Of a stretch of 64,000 nt of DNA, positions 47,361 through 56,817 are shown piece by piece. Source of the DNA: CAVSWT01 sp963746735 (GTDB lineage Bacteria; Bacteroidota; Ignavibacteria; Ignavibacteriales; Ignavibacteriaceae); contig CAVVCO010000017.1 in assembly GCA_963746735.1 (NCBI GenBank), positions 190,729 to 254,728 of the forward strand. Direction: 5' to 3'. Numbering within the stretch: the stretch's first letter is position 1; each line of letters starts with the position of its first letter. The translations under genes were made by a program, and so were the position numbers. The notes beneath the pieces are model-generated. The model did not search any database. It was not told where the DNA came from and saw nothing but the letters and a program-made list of their open reading frames with translations.

Positions 47361-48067
47361 TTACTTTTTTGCAGTTTTATATTCATACAAAGCATCAATT
47401 AATTCAATGGAACTTTCTTCCATATCACCAACTAATCTATCGATTCTTGCAATAAAGTAATTATAAAATACTTGTAAAATCATTGCCACAACTAAACCAA
47501 ATAATGTAGTTAAAAGAGCAACAGAGATACCGTCGGCAACAATTGCAGGAGAAATTTGTGCTGCTTCTTTAATAGCATCAAATGCGGTAATCATACCTTG
47601 AACTGTTCCGGTAAATCCAAGCATAGGTGCAATGGTTATAAAAGTAGAAATCCAAATCAACCCTCTTTCAAGGAAACTCATTTCAATTCCGCCGTAAGCA
47701 ATGATAGCTTTTTCAGCAGCTTCCATTCCTTCATCAGCTCTTAAAAACCTGCATAAAAAACCGAAGCAACAGGGCCTCTGGTATTTGAACATAAATCTTT
47801 TGCAGCTTCAATTCCATTTTCATTTAAAGCTTGTTTAACTTTAACAATAAAACTTTTGGTATTAACACTTGCTCTTGATAAGGTCCACATTCTTTCTATA
47901 CAAAAAGCTAGGCCTATAACAAGGCTTGCTAAAATAGGCCACATAAAAATACCACCGGCAACAAATTTTGTTGTTAACCAATTTAAGGCTCCAGTGTCCT
48001 GCGCAGCATTAGTTGTGGCTTGAGCTATAACATTTACCATTGACGAAAAAATTCCTATAAATTCCAT
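47361..48067 (-). CDS. exbB: ExbB/TolQ/MotA proton channel protein, apparently frameshifted
   Basis: Corrected length about 235 aa. The N-terminal frame (47741-48067) ends at a TAA after GPVASVFYAGF. The next frame (47361-47792) continues LRADEGMEAAEKAIIAYGGIEMSFLERGLIWISTFITIAPMLGFTGTVQGMITAFD, the classic ExbB block with the GTV pore motif. One additional T in the minus-strand T run (plus-strand A's at 47743-47747) fuses them as YAGFLRADEG. Three transmembrane helices in total. It energises TonB-dependent transport with the two ExbDs downstream. A GGAGG ribosome binding site lies 7 nt upstream of its ATG. Confidence 0.87.
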
Positions 48068-48149
48068 TGAGAGTAACCTCCAAATATGTATTAATAATTA
48101 ACGCTTAAGAAGAAGAAAGGCTCCATAATATTCTTAAAAAGATGATGCT

Positions 48150-48178
48150 ACAATAATGATTTCAAAAAACAAAGTCAA
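48150..48178 (-). promoter_or_regulatory. Possible sigma70-type promoter for the exbB operon
   Basis: On the minus strand, TTGACT (plus 48173-48178) is separated by 17 bp from TATTGT (plus 48150-48155). The boxes lie about 83 bp upstream of the exbB ATG. A matching GGAGG ribosome binding site (plus 48076-48080) precedes the ATG. Sigma factor preference in this lineage is unknown, so this is a tentative call. Confidence 0.4.
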
Positions 48179-48260
48179 CAAATTATTTTATCAAATTGCA
48201 CATTAATTAACGTATTCCATGAATTTTGTTTCGCTTCCACTTGAAATCATAAATTCAAAA

Positions 48261-48953
48261 TTAAATTTCGAATCTTTTCCTTAATTGAATAACATTTCCA
48301 GAAACAAAGTTAAAGTTATTAAACAGACTATGTGCTAGTTCGCCAATTTCCTCTGGCTTTATCCATTCATGGAAATCACTTTCCTTTCCCCACTCACGGT
48401 TTGCTTTTGTATCAATTATATAAGGAGCAATGGCATTGACGCTCAATTTAATTTTTTCACCTTCCAAAGCTAGCGATTTTACTAAATGAATTAAACCTGC
48501 TTTGGATACACCATAAGCGGCAACTTTTAATTGAGGAATTAACCCAGTAAATGCTGCAGTAAAACAAATTGAACCTCCCGCAGATTGTTCAACAATTTTG
48601 GAAAAATGTTTTGCTATTAAAAAGCTTGTGTTCAAATTTATGTTGAGCATTTTACTCCAGTCATCATAATTAGTTCCCCATAAAAATTCGCCGCCGGAAT
48701 ATCCGCCCACTGTTGAGTATAAATAAAAGAGTTTATCTTTGCCTGGCTGAATATTTTTATAGGCATCAATTACATTGGCCTCAACTGACAAATCTTTAAT
48801 TTGAACATGAGTTACATTTAAGTTTTTAACTTCTTCTTCATTTTTTTTTGAAGCAAATAAATATATCTCATCATAATCTTTTGCAAGCAATACACTTGTT
48901 ATTCCTCTGCCAAGTGCTCCATTAGAACCAAATATTAATAATGTCTTCTTCAT
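48261..48953 (-). CDS. Short-chain dehydrogenase/reductase
   Basis: 230 aa NAD(P)-binding Rossmann protein with the N-terminal GSNGALGRG nucleotide loop (a G-x-x-x-G-x-G variant) and the catalytic pair Y-x-x-x-K in AAYGVSKAGLIHLVKSLALEGE. The Ser of the triad is in GGSICFTAAFTG. The short C-terminus and overall pattern resemble dihydropteridine reductase-like SDRs, but the substrate cannot be named. It overlaps the EEP gene by 4 bp, so the two are translationally coupled. Confidence 0.85.
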   Translation of the reverse strand: MKKTLLIFGSNGALGRGITSVLLAKDYDEIYLFASKKNEEEVKNLNVTHVQIKDLSVEANVIDAYKNIQPGKDKLFYLYSTVGGYSGGEFLWGTNYDDWSKMLNINLNTSFLIAKHFSKIVEQSAGGSICFTAAFTGLIPQLKVAAYGVSKAGLIHLVKSLALEGEKIKLSVNAIAPYIIDTKANREWGKESDFHEWIKPEEIGELAHSLFNNFNFVSGNVIQLRKRFEI

Positions 48954-50017
48954 TTATTATTATTTACTTCAAAAATTGACACCACAGGGAAATGATCGCT
49001 ATATCCACCTAGATATTTTCGTCCTCCATAAGTCGGAAAAGCAGTACCTTTATACTTCCCAGACTTTTCTACCATAAATTCCGGTTTATAAACCTTAAAT
49101 GTTCCGCAAATATATTTTAGATTTCCCTTTTCTAGCAAATTATTAGAAATGATTATTTGATCCAGCATATTCCATTGATCATGATATTTATAAGTACCTA
49201 TTCCATTCTTATAATCATTATAAGCAAGATTGAATAATTCTTTTTTGCTTTGGTTTACACTCTCATTAGGAGCAGTACAAATTAGCGGCTGAGCGTCTAA
49301 CACTTTCAATACTGAACTATCGGTTGGCATATCATTAAAGTCCCCCATTATTATTATTCTCTTATTTGATTTATCAGTAAAATCTTCATCAACAAATTTC
49401 TTCAGAGTTTTTGCTGCTTCAATTCTTCTTATTTCAGTTTTATCTTCTCCGCTTCTTCGAGAAGGCCAATGGTTGATAAAAAAGCTTATTGTATCTTTAT
49501 TTGCATTTACTAGTAAATCAACTTGTAAAATGAACCTGGTTTTAAAAGCATTATCATTTATTTCATGGGGAACAATAGTAATTAGAGAAAATTCATCTGA
49601 ATTAAAAATTAATCCGTTATCAATTCCTCTTTCATCCGGAGATTCAGCATACGCGATCTTATAATTTTTCTTTATTTTGATCTTAGTAATCAATTTTTGA
49701 AGCAAGTTTTCATGTTCGACTTCACATGTTCCTAAAATGTCAGGACCATTTCCATTATTCATGGATGAAATAACCTGAGCTAAATTATCCAGTTTCTTTT
49801 CCAGTCTTTCCTCTGTCCATTCCGCTGAACCGCTTGGGGTAAATTCTTCGTCAAATTTATTTGGATCATCAACTGTATCAAATAAATTTTCCAGATTCCA
49901 TGAAGCAACAAATATTTTATTAGATTTTTTATTCCCTTTGCAAGAAACATTAATTGAAAGAATTAGTAATAAAAGAAAAGTTATTCTAATACTTTGATTG
50001 GTTAATAATTTGTACAT
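48950..50017 (-). CDS. Endonuclease/exonuclease/phosphatase family lipoprotein
   Basis: 355 aa. The N-terminus ends in a lipobox-like INVSC, so a lipoprotein. The EEP fold is recognisable: SWNLENLFDTVDDP (metal-binding), GTCEVEHENLLQKLI, INHWPSRRSGE, IIIMGDFNDMPTDSSVLK and the final YSDHFPVVSIFEV with the catalytic Asp-His. This is the secreted branch of the family (extracellular nuclease or phosphodiesterase-like). Substrate unknown. Confidence 0.88.
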   Translation of the reverse strand: MYKLLTNQSIRITFLLLLILSINVSCKGNKKSNKIFVASWNLENLFDTVDDPNKFDEEFTPSGSAEWTEERLEKKLDNLAQVISSMNNGNGPDILGTCEVEHENLLQKLITKIKIKKNYKIAYAESPDERGIDNGLIFNSDEFSLITIVPHEINDNAFKTRFILQVDLLVNANKDTISFFINHWPSRRSGEDKTEIRRIEAAKTLKKFVDEDFTDKSNKRIIIMGDFNDMPTDSSVLKVLDAQPLICTAPNESVNQSKKELFNLAYNDYKNGIGTYKYHDQWNMLDQIIISNNLLEKGNLKYICGTFKVYKPEFMVEKSGKYKGTAFPTYGGRKYLGGYSDHFPVVSIFEVNNNK

Positions 50018-50119
50018 AAATAGATATCATTAAAAATTAGTAATTGAAAGACGTTAAAATAAGTATTTGTAATTTTAAACAGCAATACTATTTCAGAATT
50101 AAAATAGGATAAAAATTTA

Positions 50120-51645
50120 TCACTCGCTTATTGGTGGTAAATTAATTTCATTTTCTGAGGTTGCAATTAGAACTGCGCCTGTTGCGTCACCGGTTACGTT
50201 TGTAATTGTCCTGCACATATCCAGAATTCTATCAACTCCTAAAATTAATGCTATCCCCTCTTGTGGAATGTTTACGGATTTAAGAATTATAACTAACATA
50301 ATTATTCCTACTCCCGGAACCGGAGCTGTACCGATAGATGCAAGCACTGCCATAAACACAACTGTCAATTGCTGCACTAAATTTAATTCAATTCCGAATA
50401 CCTGAGCAATAAAAACTGCAGCAACACCTTGATATAAAGCAGTTCCATCCATATTTATTGTAGCACCTAATGGAAGTACAAAACTTGCAATAGATTTTGA
50501 GACTCCAAGATTTTCTTCGCAAGCACTCTATATTTACGGGCAAAGTAGCGGCACTGGAACTTGTGCTAAATCCAATTGCTCTGAACTCTCTTAATGGATT
50601 TATAGAAATAAGATACTTTTACTTTCGTAAATAATTTAATAATTAATCCGTAAACTCCGAAGGTATGAATAGCCAATCCTAATATTACTGCAAGCGAATA
50701 CCATATTAAAGTTTCAAGAATATCAAAACCGAATTCACTGACAGTAGCAGCTATCAAAGCAAATACTCCCAGCGGAGCTATAAGCATAATCATATCAACC
50801 AATTTTATTAAAGCATCCGTTAGCGCATCTAAAAGCTTAATGACAAATGCAGATTTTTCTTTATCAATAAGGCTTAACATTAAACCTAAAAGAATAGAAA
50901 ATATTACAACTTGGAGCATGTCTCCATTTGCCATTGAACCTATTGGATTTTTAGGAACCATCTTAACAATTTCACCAAAGAAGTCATATTCTTGAACATC
51001 GCCGAGCTTTGAGGAAGCATCCTCTTCATATACAGAAAGAAGCCTATCTTTTGTGTTCGCCGACATTCTATGACCTGGCTGAATAATATTTGCAATTACA
51101 AGCCCGATTGTAATCGCAAAAGCAGTTGTTGTTATATAATAAGTAAGTGTCTTCCCCCCTATCCTGGCAAATCTTTTTATATCACCTAAGCTGGCAGCTC
51201 CAACAGTTAATGAAACAAACACAAGAGGAACAGCAATCATCATTAATAAACGAATGAAGATATCTCCAATCCATTTTATTCCAGTTGCAATTGTTCCCTG
51301 CCGGGATATTGAAACTATTTTTGTAAAAACTTGGGAATGAATTTCCTGGCCATCTTGTTTAAATTCTTTGACAGCGGCTTCAACGATTTTACTTTTATTT
51401 TTATTAAAGTATGATATTATTGCAAGCTGATCTGATGCCTCAAATTTAACAGTATCTTGTACTCCGCTATTTAAGATAAAAGAAAAACTTTGCCAGCCTT
51501 TAATTTTAATTGTTGTTATTTCGTTTGCGGTTTGATAAGAAATTTTTAAGCTGCTTTTAGCTACATTAAAGAATGCCCCGAATATTGCTCCAAGAACCAG
51601 GGCAATAAGTATTTGATTATGAAGCTTAGGAAGTTTGAATTTCAT
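50120..51645 (-). CDS. Dicarboxylate/amino acid:cation symporter (GltP/DctA family), apparently frameshifted twice
   Basis: The frame from 51645 covers helices 1-6 but stops early; 50120-50452 encodes the C-terminus (NMDGTALYQGVAAVFIAQV, PGVGIIMLVIILKS, VTGDATGAVLIA). The 113 bp between them encode, in a third frame, GFSTSSSAATLPVNIEC, the conserved hairpin 1. Removing one T at 50591-50592 and one base within 50519-50522 yields a continuous 507-aa protein with ENLGVSKSIASFVLPLGATINMDGT. The N-terminus has an unusual extracytoplasmic insert (about residues 31-118) between the first and second helices. Likely takes up glutamate, aspartate or C4-dicarboxylates with Na+ or H+. Confidence 0.85.
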
Positions 51646-51687
51646 AAAATTTTAAAAATGAAATTTTAATTTTGAATAGATTAATTT

Positions 51688-52266
51688 TTATTTAGAATTG
51701 ATACCAAATAATTCATTATAAAGATTTATACTTTCTTTTATTATTTGATAAGCTTTCTTTTTGTCTAAGAAATGATTAACAACTACATGTTTATTTTCAA
51801 GCTTTTTATAATCCTCAAAAAATCTTTTTAGCTCCACAACAGTATGAGGAGGAAGTTCATTAATATCATCTATATAATTTACAGACATATCATTTTTAGC
51901 AACAGCAATTATTTTATCGTCATGCTCGTTATCATCTATCATTCTCATAACACCTATAACTTTAGCTTCAACTATGCACATTGGTTCGACATCTATAGAG
52001 CAAATCACTAGTATATCAAGCGGATCTTTATCAGCGCAGTAGGTTTGCGGGATAAATCCATAATTAGCCGGGTAATGAACTGAAGAAAATAATACTCTAT
52101 CAAGTCTCAATAAACCGCTGCTTTTATCAAGTTCATATTTTGCTTTTGAGCCTTTTGGAATTTCAATTACAGCATTAATAATTGATGGAACTTCATTACC
52201 CATATTAACATCATGCCATGGATTAAAATGCTGCGGTCTTTGATTTTTAACAGTTGCTTTTTTCAT
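51688..52266 (-). CDS. ppa: Inorganic pyrophosphatase
   Basis: 192 aa family I soluble pyrophosphatase. Signature D-x-D-P-x-D-x-L-V is present as CADKDPLDILVI, with KAKYELDKSSGLLRLDRVLFSSVHYPANYGFIPQT before it and KNDMSVNYIDDINELPPHTVVELKRFFEDYKKLE after. The active-site acidic residues look complete. It hydrolyses the PPi from biosynthetic reactions, including PurF in this window. Confidence 0.95.
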   Translation of the reverse strand: MKKATVKNQRPQHFNPWHDVNMGNEVPSIINAVIEIPKGSKAKYELDKSSGLLRLDRVLFSSVHYPANYGFIPQTYCADKDPLDILVICSIDVEPMCIVEAKVIGVMRMIDDNEHDDKIIAVAKNDMSVNYIDDINELPPHTVVELKRFFEDYKKLENKHVVVNHFLDKKKAYQIIKESINLYNELFGINSK

Positions 52267-52312
52267 TAATTACCAGGTTACTTTCTATTTATTAATAATA
52301 TTTTTTTCAAAT

Positions 52313-53731
52313 CTAATTTAATATAAATCCAAACACTGTGAACAATATTAATGCTATAGCTGCTGATGTTATTGCGTATGGCAATTGTGTCCGAACATGA
52401 TCTATGTGATCACTTGCCGAAGCCATAGACGATACTATGGTTGTATCTGATATTGGCGAACAATGGTCGCCAAAAACACTTCCACTTAAAACTGAAGCAA
52501 TTGCCAATGATAAATTAACATTCATTAACATTGCAGTAGGAACTGCAATAGGAATCATAATTGCAAATGTGCCCCAACTCGTACCGGTCGAGAATGCAAT
52601 AAACATAGAAGTAAGAAAAATAATTGGTGCAACAAAATTTGGGTTTAAAAAACTATTTGCTACTGAAGCTACATAAGGCCCTGTGCCAAGAGTTCGGCAG
52701 GTGTCCCCAATTGCAAAAGCGAATACCATCAATATTGCTAAAGGAATTAGTCCGCCTATTCCTTTTAATGTGTAATCCATCACTTCATGAAGAGTTAATA
52801 TTTTTTGTCCTATCGATAAAATTCCAGAAACAATAATTGCAGTTAATACAGACCATAAAACAGAGGTAGAGCCTGAACCGGCAGTTAAATCTCCATGCCC
52901 TGTAATCAGCAAACTAATTGGCATCATCAATATCATAGTTAGAATCGGGACAACCATATTTACAGCCCTATGAGGAATTTTTGCTTTTGGCTTGATGGAA
53001 GAAACTTCAGCAGAAACTACCGGGACGGCTCCATCGGCAATTGTCTTCCCTTCTTCCAAAGATCTTTTTTCCGCTTTCCTCATTGAAGCAAAATCCTTAA
53101 AAGTAAAAGCTATGAAACCGGCAAGCAAAACTGTAACAATTGGGTAAAAATTTAATGGTATAGTTGAAAAAAAAGTTGGAATGGGATCTTTGATATTTTC
53201 TTTAATTAACAGTCCAATTATGTATGCGCCCCAGGCGTTCAATGGAATTAAAACACAAATTGGTGATGATGTAGTATCACAAATATAAGCGAGCTTCTCC
53301 CTTGAGATTTTAAATTTTTCAAATATTGGATGAAAGATTGTCCCAGTTACCAAACACGAAATACTCGATTCAATAAAAACAGTGCATCCCACAAAAAAAG
53401 CAAGCACAGAAGCACGTTTGCGGGTATTAACTAATTTCTTCTTTTGTATTAAATCAATGAAACCTTGAACTCCGCCGGAGACTTGAGTAAGAGAAATTAA
53501 TGCTCCAACCAAAGCTGAAAAAATAATTACTTGTGTATTGCCCTCGTCCTTAAAGACGTTTACACAGACTTGAACAGCACTTGCTATTCCATTAAATGGA
53601 TTCCATCCCTCAATTATTAACCAACCGGAAAAGATTCCCAGAAATAATGAAAGATAAACCTGCCTAGTTTTTATAGCTAACGCGATAGCAAGCAATGGGG
53701 GGATGATTGAAAGCCAGCCGTAATTTGTCAA
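52313..53731 (-). CDS. nhaC: NhaC-family Na+/H+ antiporter
   Basis: 472 aa with about 11-12 transmembrane segments. N-terminal GWLSIIPPLLAIALAIKTRQVYLSLFLGIFSGWLI and family stretches such as SSISCLVTGTIFHPIFEKFKISREKLAYICDTTSSPICVLIPLNAWGAYI and SGSVFGDHCSPISDTTIVSSMASASDHIDHVRTQLPYA. This matches the NhaC/Na+-H+ antiporter superfamily. Substrate (Na+/H+ or malate-lactate exchange as in MleN) is uncertain. Last minus-strand gene before the switch to the plus-strand polA cluster. Confidence 0.88.
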   Translation of the reverse strand: MTNYGWLSIIPPLLAIALAIKTRQVYLSLFLGIFSGWLIIEGWNPFNGIASAVQVCVNVFKDEGNTQVIIFSALVGALISLTQVSGGVQGFIDLIQKKKLVNTRKRASVLAFFVGCTVFIESSISCLVTGTIFHPIFEKFKISREKLAYICDTTSSPICVLIPLNAWGAYIIGLLIKENIKDPIPTFFSTIPLNFYPIVTVLLAGFIAFTFKDFASMRKAEKRSLEEGKTIADGAVPVVSAEVSSIKPKAKIPHRAVNMVVPILTMILMMPISLLITGHGDLTAGSGSTSVLWSVLTAIIVSGILSIGQKILTLHEVMDYTLKGIGGLIPLAILMVFAFAIGDTCRTLGTGPYVASVANSFLNPNFVAPIIFLTSMFIAFSTGTSWGTFAIMIPIAVPTAMLMNVNLSLAIASVLSGSVFGDHCSPISDTTIVSSMASASDHIDHVRTQLPYAITSAAIALILFTVFGFILN

Positions 53732-53953
53732 TAGAATACTTTCCTAAATATTTTGGAAGAATTGTAGAAGTTCAAACGCAAGCTAATTTTTAAGTTTAAA
53801 AGATTCAAGTTGTAAAATATATTTTTTCGATTCCGTTATCTGGAAATTGATTATCAATTATTAATTTAAGGCAAACAAAGCTTAAAATAATTTTACTATA
53901 TTTGTACATAATAATAACACGTCAATTTTTTAATTAAATAAATTCAAAACCAA

Positions 53954-56728
53954 ATGAAGAATAAAAAGTTTGTAATTGTTGATGCTATGGCAATGGCATA
54001 TAGAGCATACTTCGCATTTATGATGCATCCGCTTTCTAACAGCAAAGGAGAACCTACTTCGGCGGTATTTGGATTCATCAACCAATTAATAAAAATTCTT
54101 GAGGATAATAAACCGGATTACATTGCTGTTGCTTTTGATTCTCATGGAAAAACTTTTCGGCATGAACGATATGAAAAATATAAATCATCAAGGCAGGCAA
54201 TGCCGGATGATATGAAACCGCAGATACAAAGAATCAAAGACATAATTGAAGACTTAAATATCCCGATCTATATTCTTCAGAAATACGAAGCGGATGATAT
54301 AATCGGGACAGCAGTATTAAAAGCTGAAGAAGCAGGATTAGAATCATGGGTTATTACTCCTGATAAAGATTACAATCAGTTAATTACGGACAAAGTTAAA
54401 ATTGTTAAACCTGGAACTAAATCAGATGAACCGATTAAAATTTATGATGCTCAAAGAGTGCGGGATGAATTTGGATTTGAACCGGAACAGATGATAGATT
54501 ACCTGGCATTGGTTGGTGATTCTTCGGACGATATTCCCGGTGTTGCCGGAATCGGGCCCAAAAGTGCTACACCATTGATCCAGGAATATGGAACAGTTGA
54601 AAATATTTATGCTAATATTGATAATATTGAAAAGAAGGGAATAAAAAATAAACTTATTGAAAGTAAAGAGAATGCATTCCTTTCAAAAGAACTAGCAACC
54701 ATTCATCGTGAAGTTCCTTTAGAATTTGATTTTGAGAAATGCAAATTCACAAAGCCGAATTTTGATAAGCTGCGTGATGCATTTATTGATTTGGAATTTA
54801 AAACTTTGTATTCAAGATTGTTAAATGTATATGAAGCAAATAACAGTCAAGATGAAATTAAAGATGAAACTTCTGAAGAATTAAAAGAATTTGATGAGAA
54901 AAAAGTTAAATACAAATTGGTCACAGATGCTAAGGAAGCTAAAAAGTTAGCAGAATATCTAAGTAAAAAATCACTTTTTGTTTTTGATACCGAAACAGAC
55001 GGTCTAAATCATTTCGTTTTAAATTTAGCGGGAGCATCATTTTCAACAAAAACCGGTGAAGGTTATTTCGTTGCCATTAATCCATCTAAAAAAGACACTT
55101 CCCTATTCGAAAAAGATTTAAGCGATAGACTGCCAATAAAAGATTTCGTCAAAATATTTACGCCCGTATTTGAAAATAAAAAAATTAAAAAAGTCTGTCA
55201 GAATGGTAAATTTGATATTTCAGTTTTGAAATCTAACGGAATTGAAGTGAACAATTTTTATTTCGATACCATGCTTGCCAGCTATTGTATTGATCCCGAT
55301 GAGAAACATGGAATGGATGATCTGTCTCAAAAATATTTGAAGTACAAACCTATTCCAATCTCCGAATTAATTGGTGAAAAGAAAGATCCCACAAAAATAT
55401 TTGATGCAGATGTAAATGCTCTTAGCAAGTATGCTGCAGAAGATGCTGATATTACATTTAGACTGTACGAAGTTCTAGATAAAGAAATTAAAAAAGATAA
55501 GCTTGAAAAAGTAACTTATGAAATTGAGTTCCCGCTTGTTCCGGTTTTAGAAGATATGGAACGAGAAGGAGTAAAAATTGATAAGAATGTCCTAAAAATA
55601 TTGAGTAAAGAATTACAATTGAAAATAGAACAATACAGTAAAGAAATTTTCAAATTTGCCGGAGAAGAATTTAATGTAAACTCGCCAAAGCAAATGCAGG
55701 AAATTCTTTTCAAAAAATTAAATCTTCAATCGGGAAGAAAAACTAAAACCGGATTTTCAACAGATGCCCGTGCTTTAGAAAGTTTGCGAGGCGAACATGA
55801 AATTATCGGAACTATACTGGATTACAGGCAGGTTACAAAATTAAAATCTACTTACTCAGATTCTCTTCCAAACTTGATTGAGCCATCAACAGGAAGGGTG
55901 CATACAAGTTTTAACCAAACTGTTGCTTCAACAGGCAGACTTTCAAGCATTGATCCGAATCTTCAAAATATCCCTATAAGAACTGAGCTCGGAAAAGAAA
56001 TTAGAAAAGCATTTGTACCGCGCGATAAAGATTATGTAATTCTTAAGTGCCGATTACAGTCAAATAGAATTACGAATAATGGCTCATATTTCTGGTGATC
56101 CGGGTTTAGCAAAAGCTTTTAAGGAAGGTGAAGATATTCACCGCAGCACTGCCGCGCTTGTGTTTATGGTTCCGCCGGAAGAAGTAACTCCAGATATGAG
56201 ACGAAAAGCAAAGGAAGTTAACTTCGGAATTTTATACGGCATTGGCCCGTTTGGATTGAAAACAAGATTGGGAGTTACACAAGCTCATGCAAAAGAGATT
56301 ATAGATACATATTTTAATACATTCAAAAAAGTTAAAAACTTTATGGATGAATCAGTCGTTCTTGCCAAAGAAAAAGGTTTTGCGGAAACTTTATCGGGAC
56401 GAAGAAGATTTTTAAGAAACATAAACAGCAGCAATAGAGTTGTTCGTCAATTTGAAGAAAGAGTTGCAATTAATATGCGCGTACAAGGAACTGCCGCTGA
56501 CATGATTAAGCTGGCAATGATTGACATATTTACAAAGAATTGAATAAACGAAAAGCAAAAACAAAAATGGTTTTGCAGGTGCATGACGAGCTTTTATTTG
56601 ATGCACATAAAGATGAAGTTGATGAATTACGTCCTGTTATAAAAAAGTTGATGGAAAAAGCCATGCCGATGAATGTTCCAATTTTAGTGGAAACTGGTAT
56701 TGGGGATAACTGGCTGGATGCGCATTAG
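53954..56728 (+). CDS. polA: DNA polymerase I, apparently frameshifted twice
   Basis: Three overlapping frames together make a complete PolA of about 924 aa. 53954-56098 carries the 5'-3' exonuclease (VDAMAMAYRAYFAF, AVAFDSHGKTFRHERY, DKDYNQL), the 3'-5' exonuclease with its acidic residues (FDTETDGL, NGKFDISVL, AEDADITFRLY) and the first part of the polymerase. 56079-56543 carries polymerase motif B (RRKAKEVNFGILYGIGPFGL); 56540-56728 ends with motif C VLQVHDEL. Dropping one A at 56045-56046 restores ILSADYSQIELRIMAHISG (motif A). Adding one A around 56534-56536 restores FTKELNKRKAKTKM. No internal truncation. Confidence 0.9.
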
Positions 56729-56739
56729 ATTTGGAATTC

Positions 56740-56803
56740 ATCCCGAACTTGTTTCGGGATTTTATAAAACGAAATATAAAAGATGCTGAAACAAGTTCAG
56801 CAT
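56740..56803. repeat. Pair of inverted hairpin repeats (ATCCCGAA..., ATGCTGAA...)
   Basis: Two hairpins after the polA stop: ATCCCGAA (56740-56747) with TTCGGGAT (56753-56760), loop CTTGT; and ATGCTGAA (56783-56790) with TTCAGCAT (56796-56803), loop ACAAG. The second hairpin is the inverse orientation of a variant of the first (both orientations read GAACTTGTTTC on one strand). The arrangement looks like a REP/BIME-type doublet. The gap to the next gene is 15 bp. Confidence 0.65.
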
Positions 56804-56817
56804 GACTTAATAATGTC

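Noticed and set aside
47361..48067. Programmed -1 frameshift in exbB
   Set aside because: ExbB homologues are not known to me to use one, and five other genes in the window have comparable one-base breaks, so a common cause (sequence error) is more likely.
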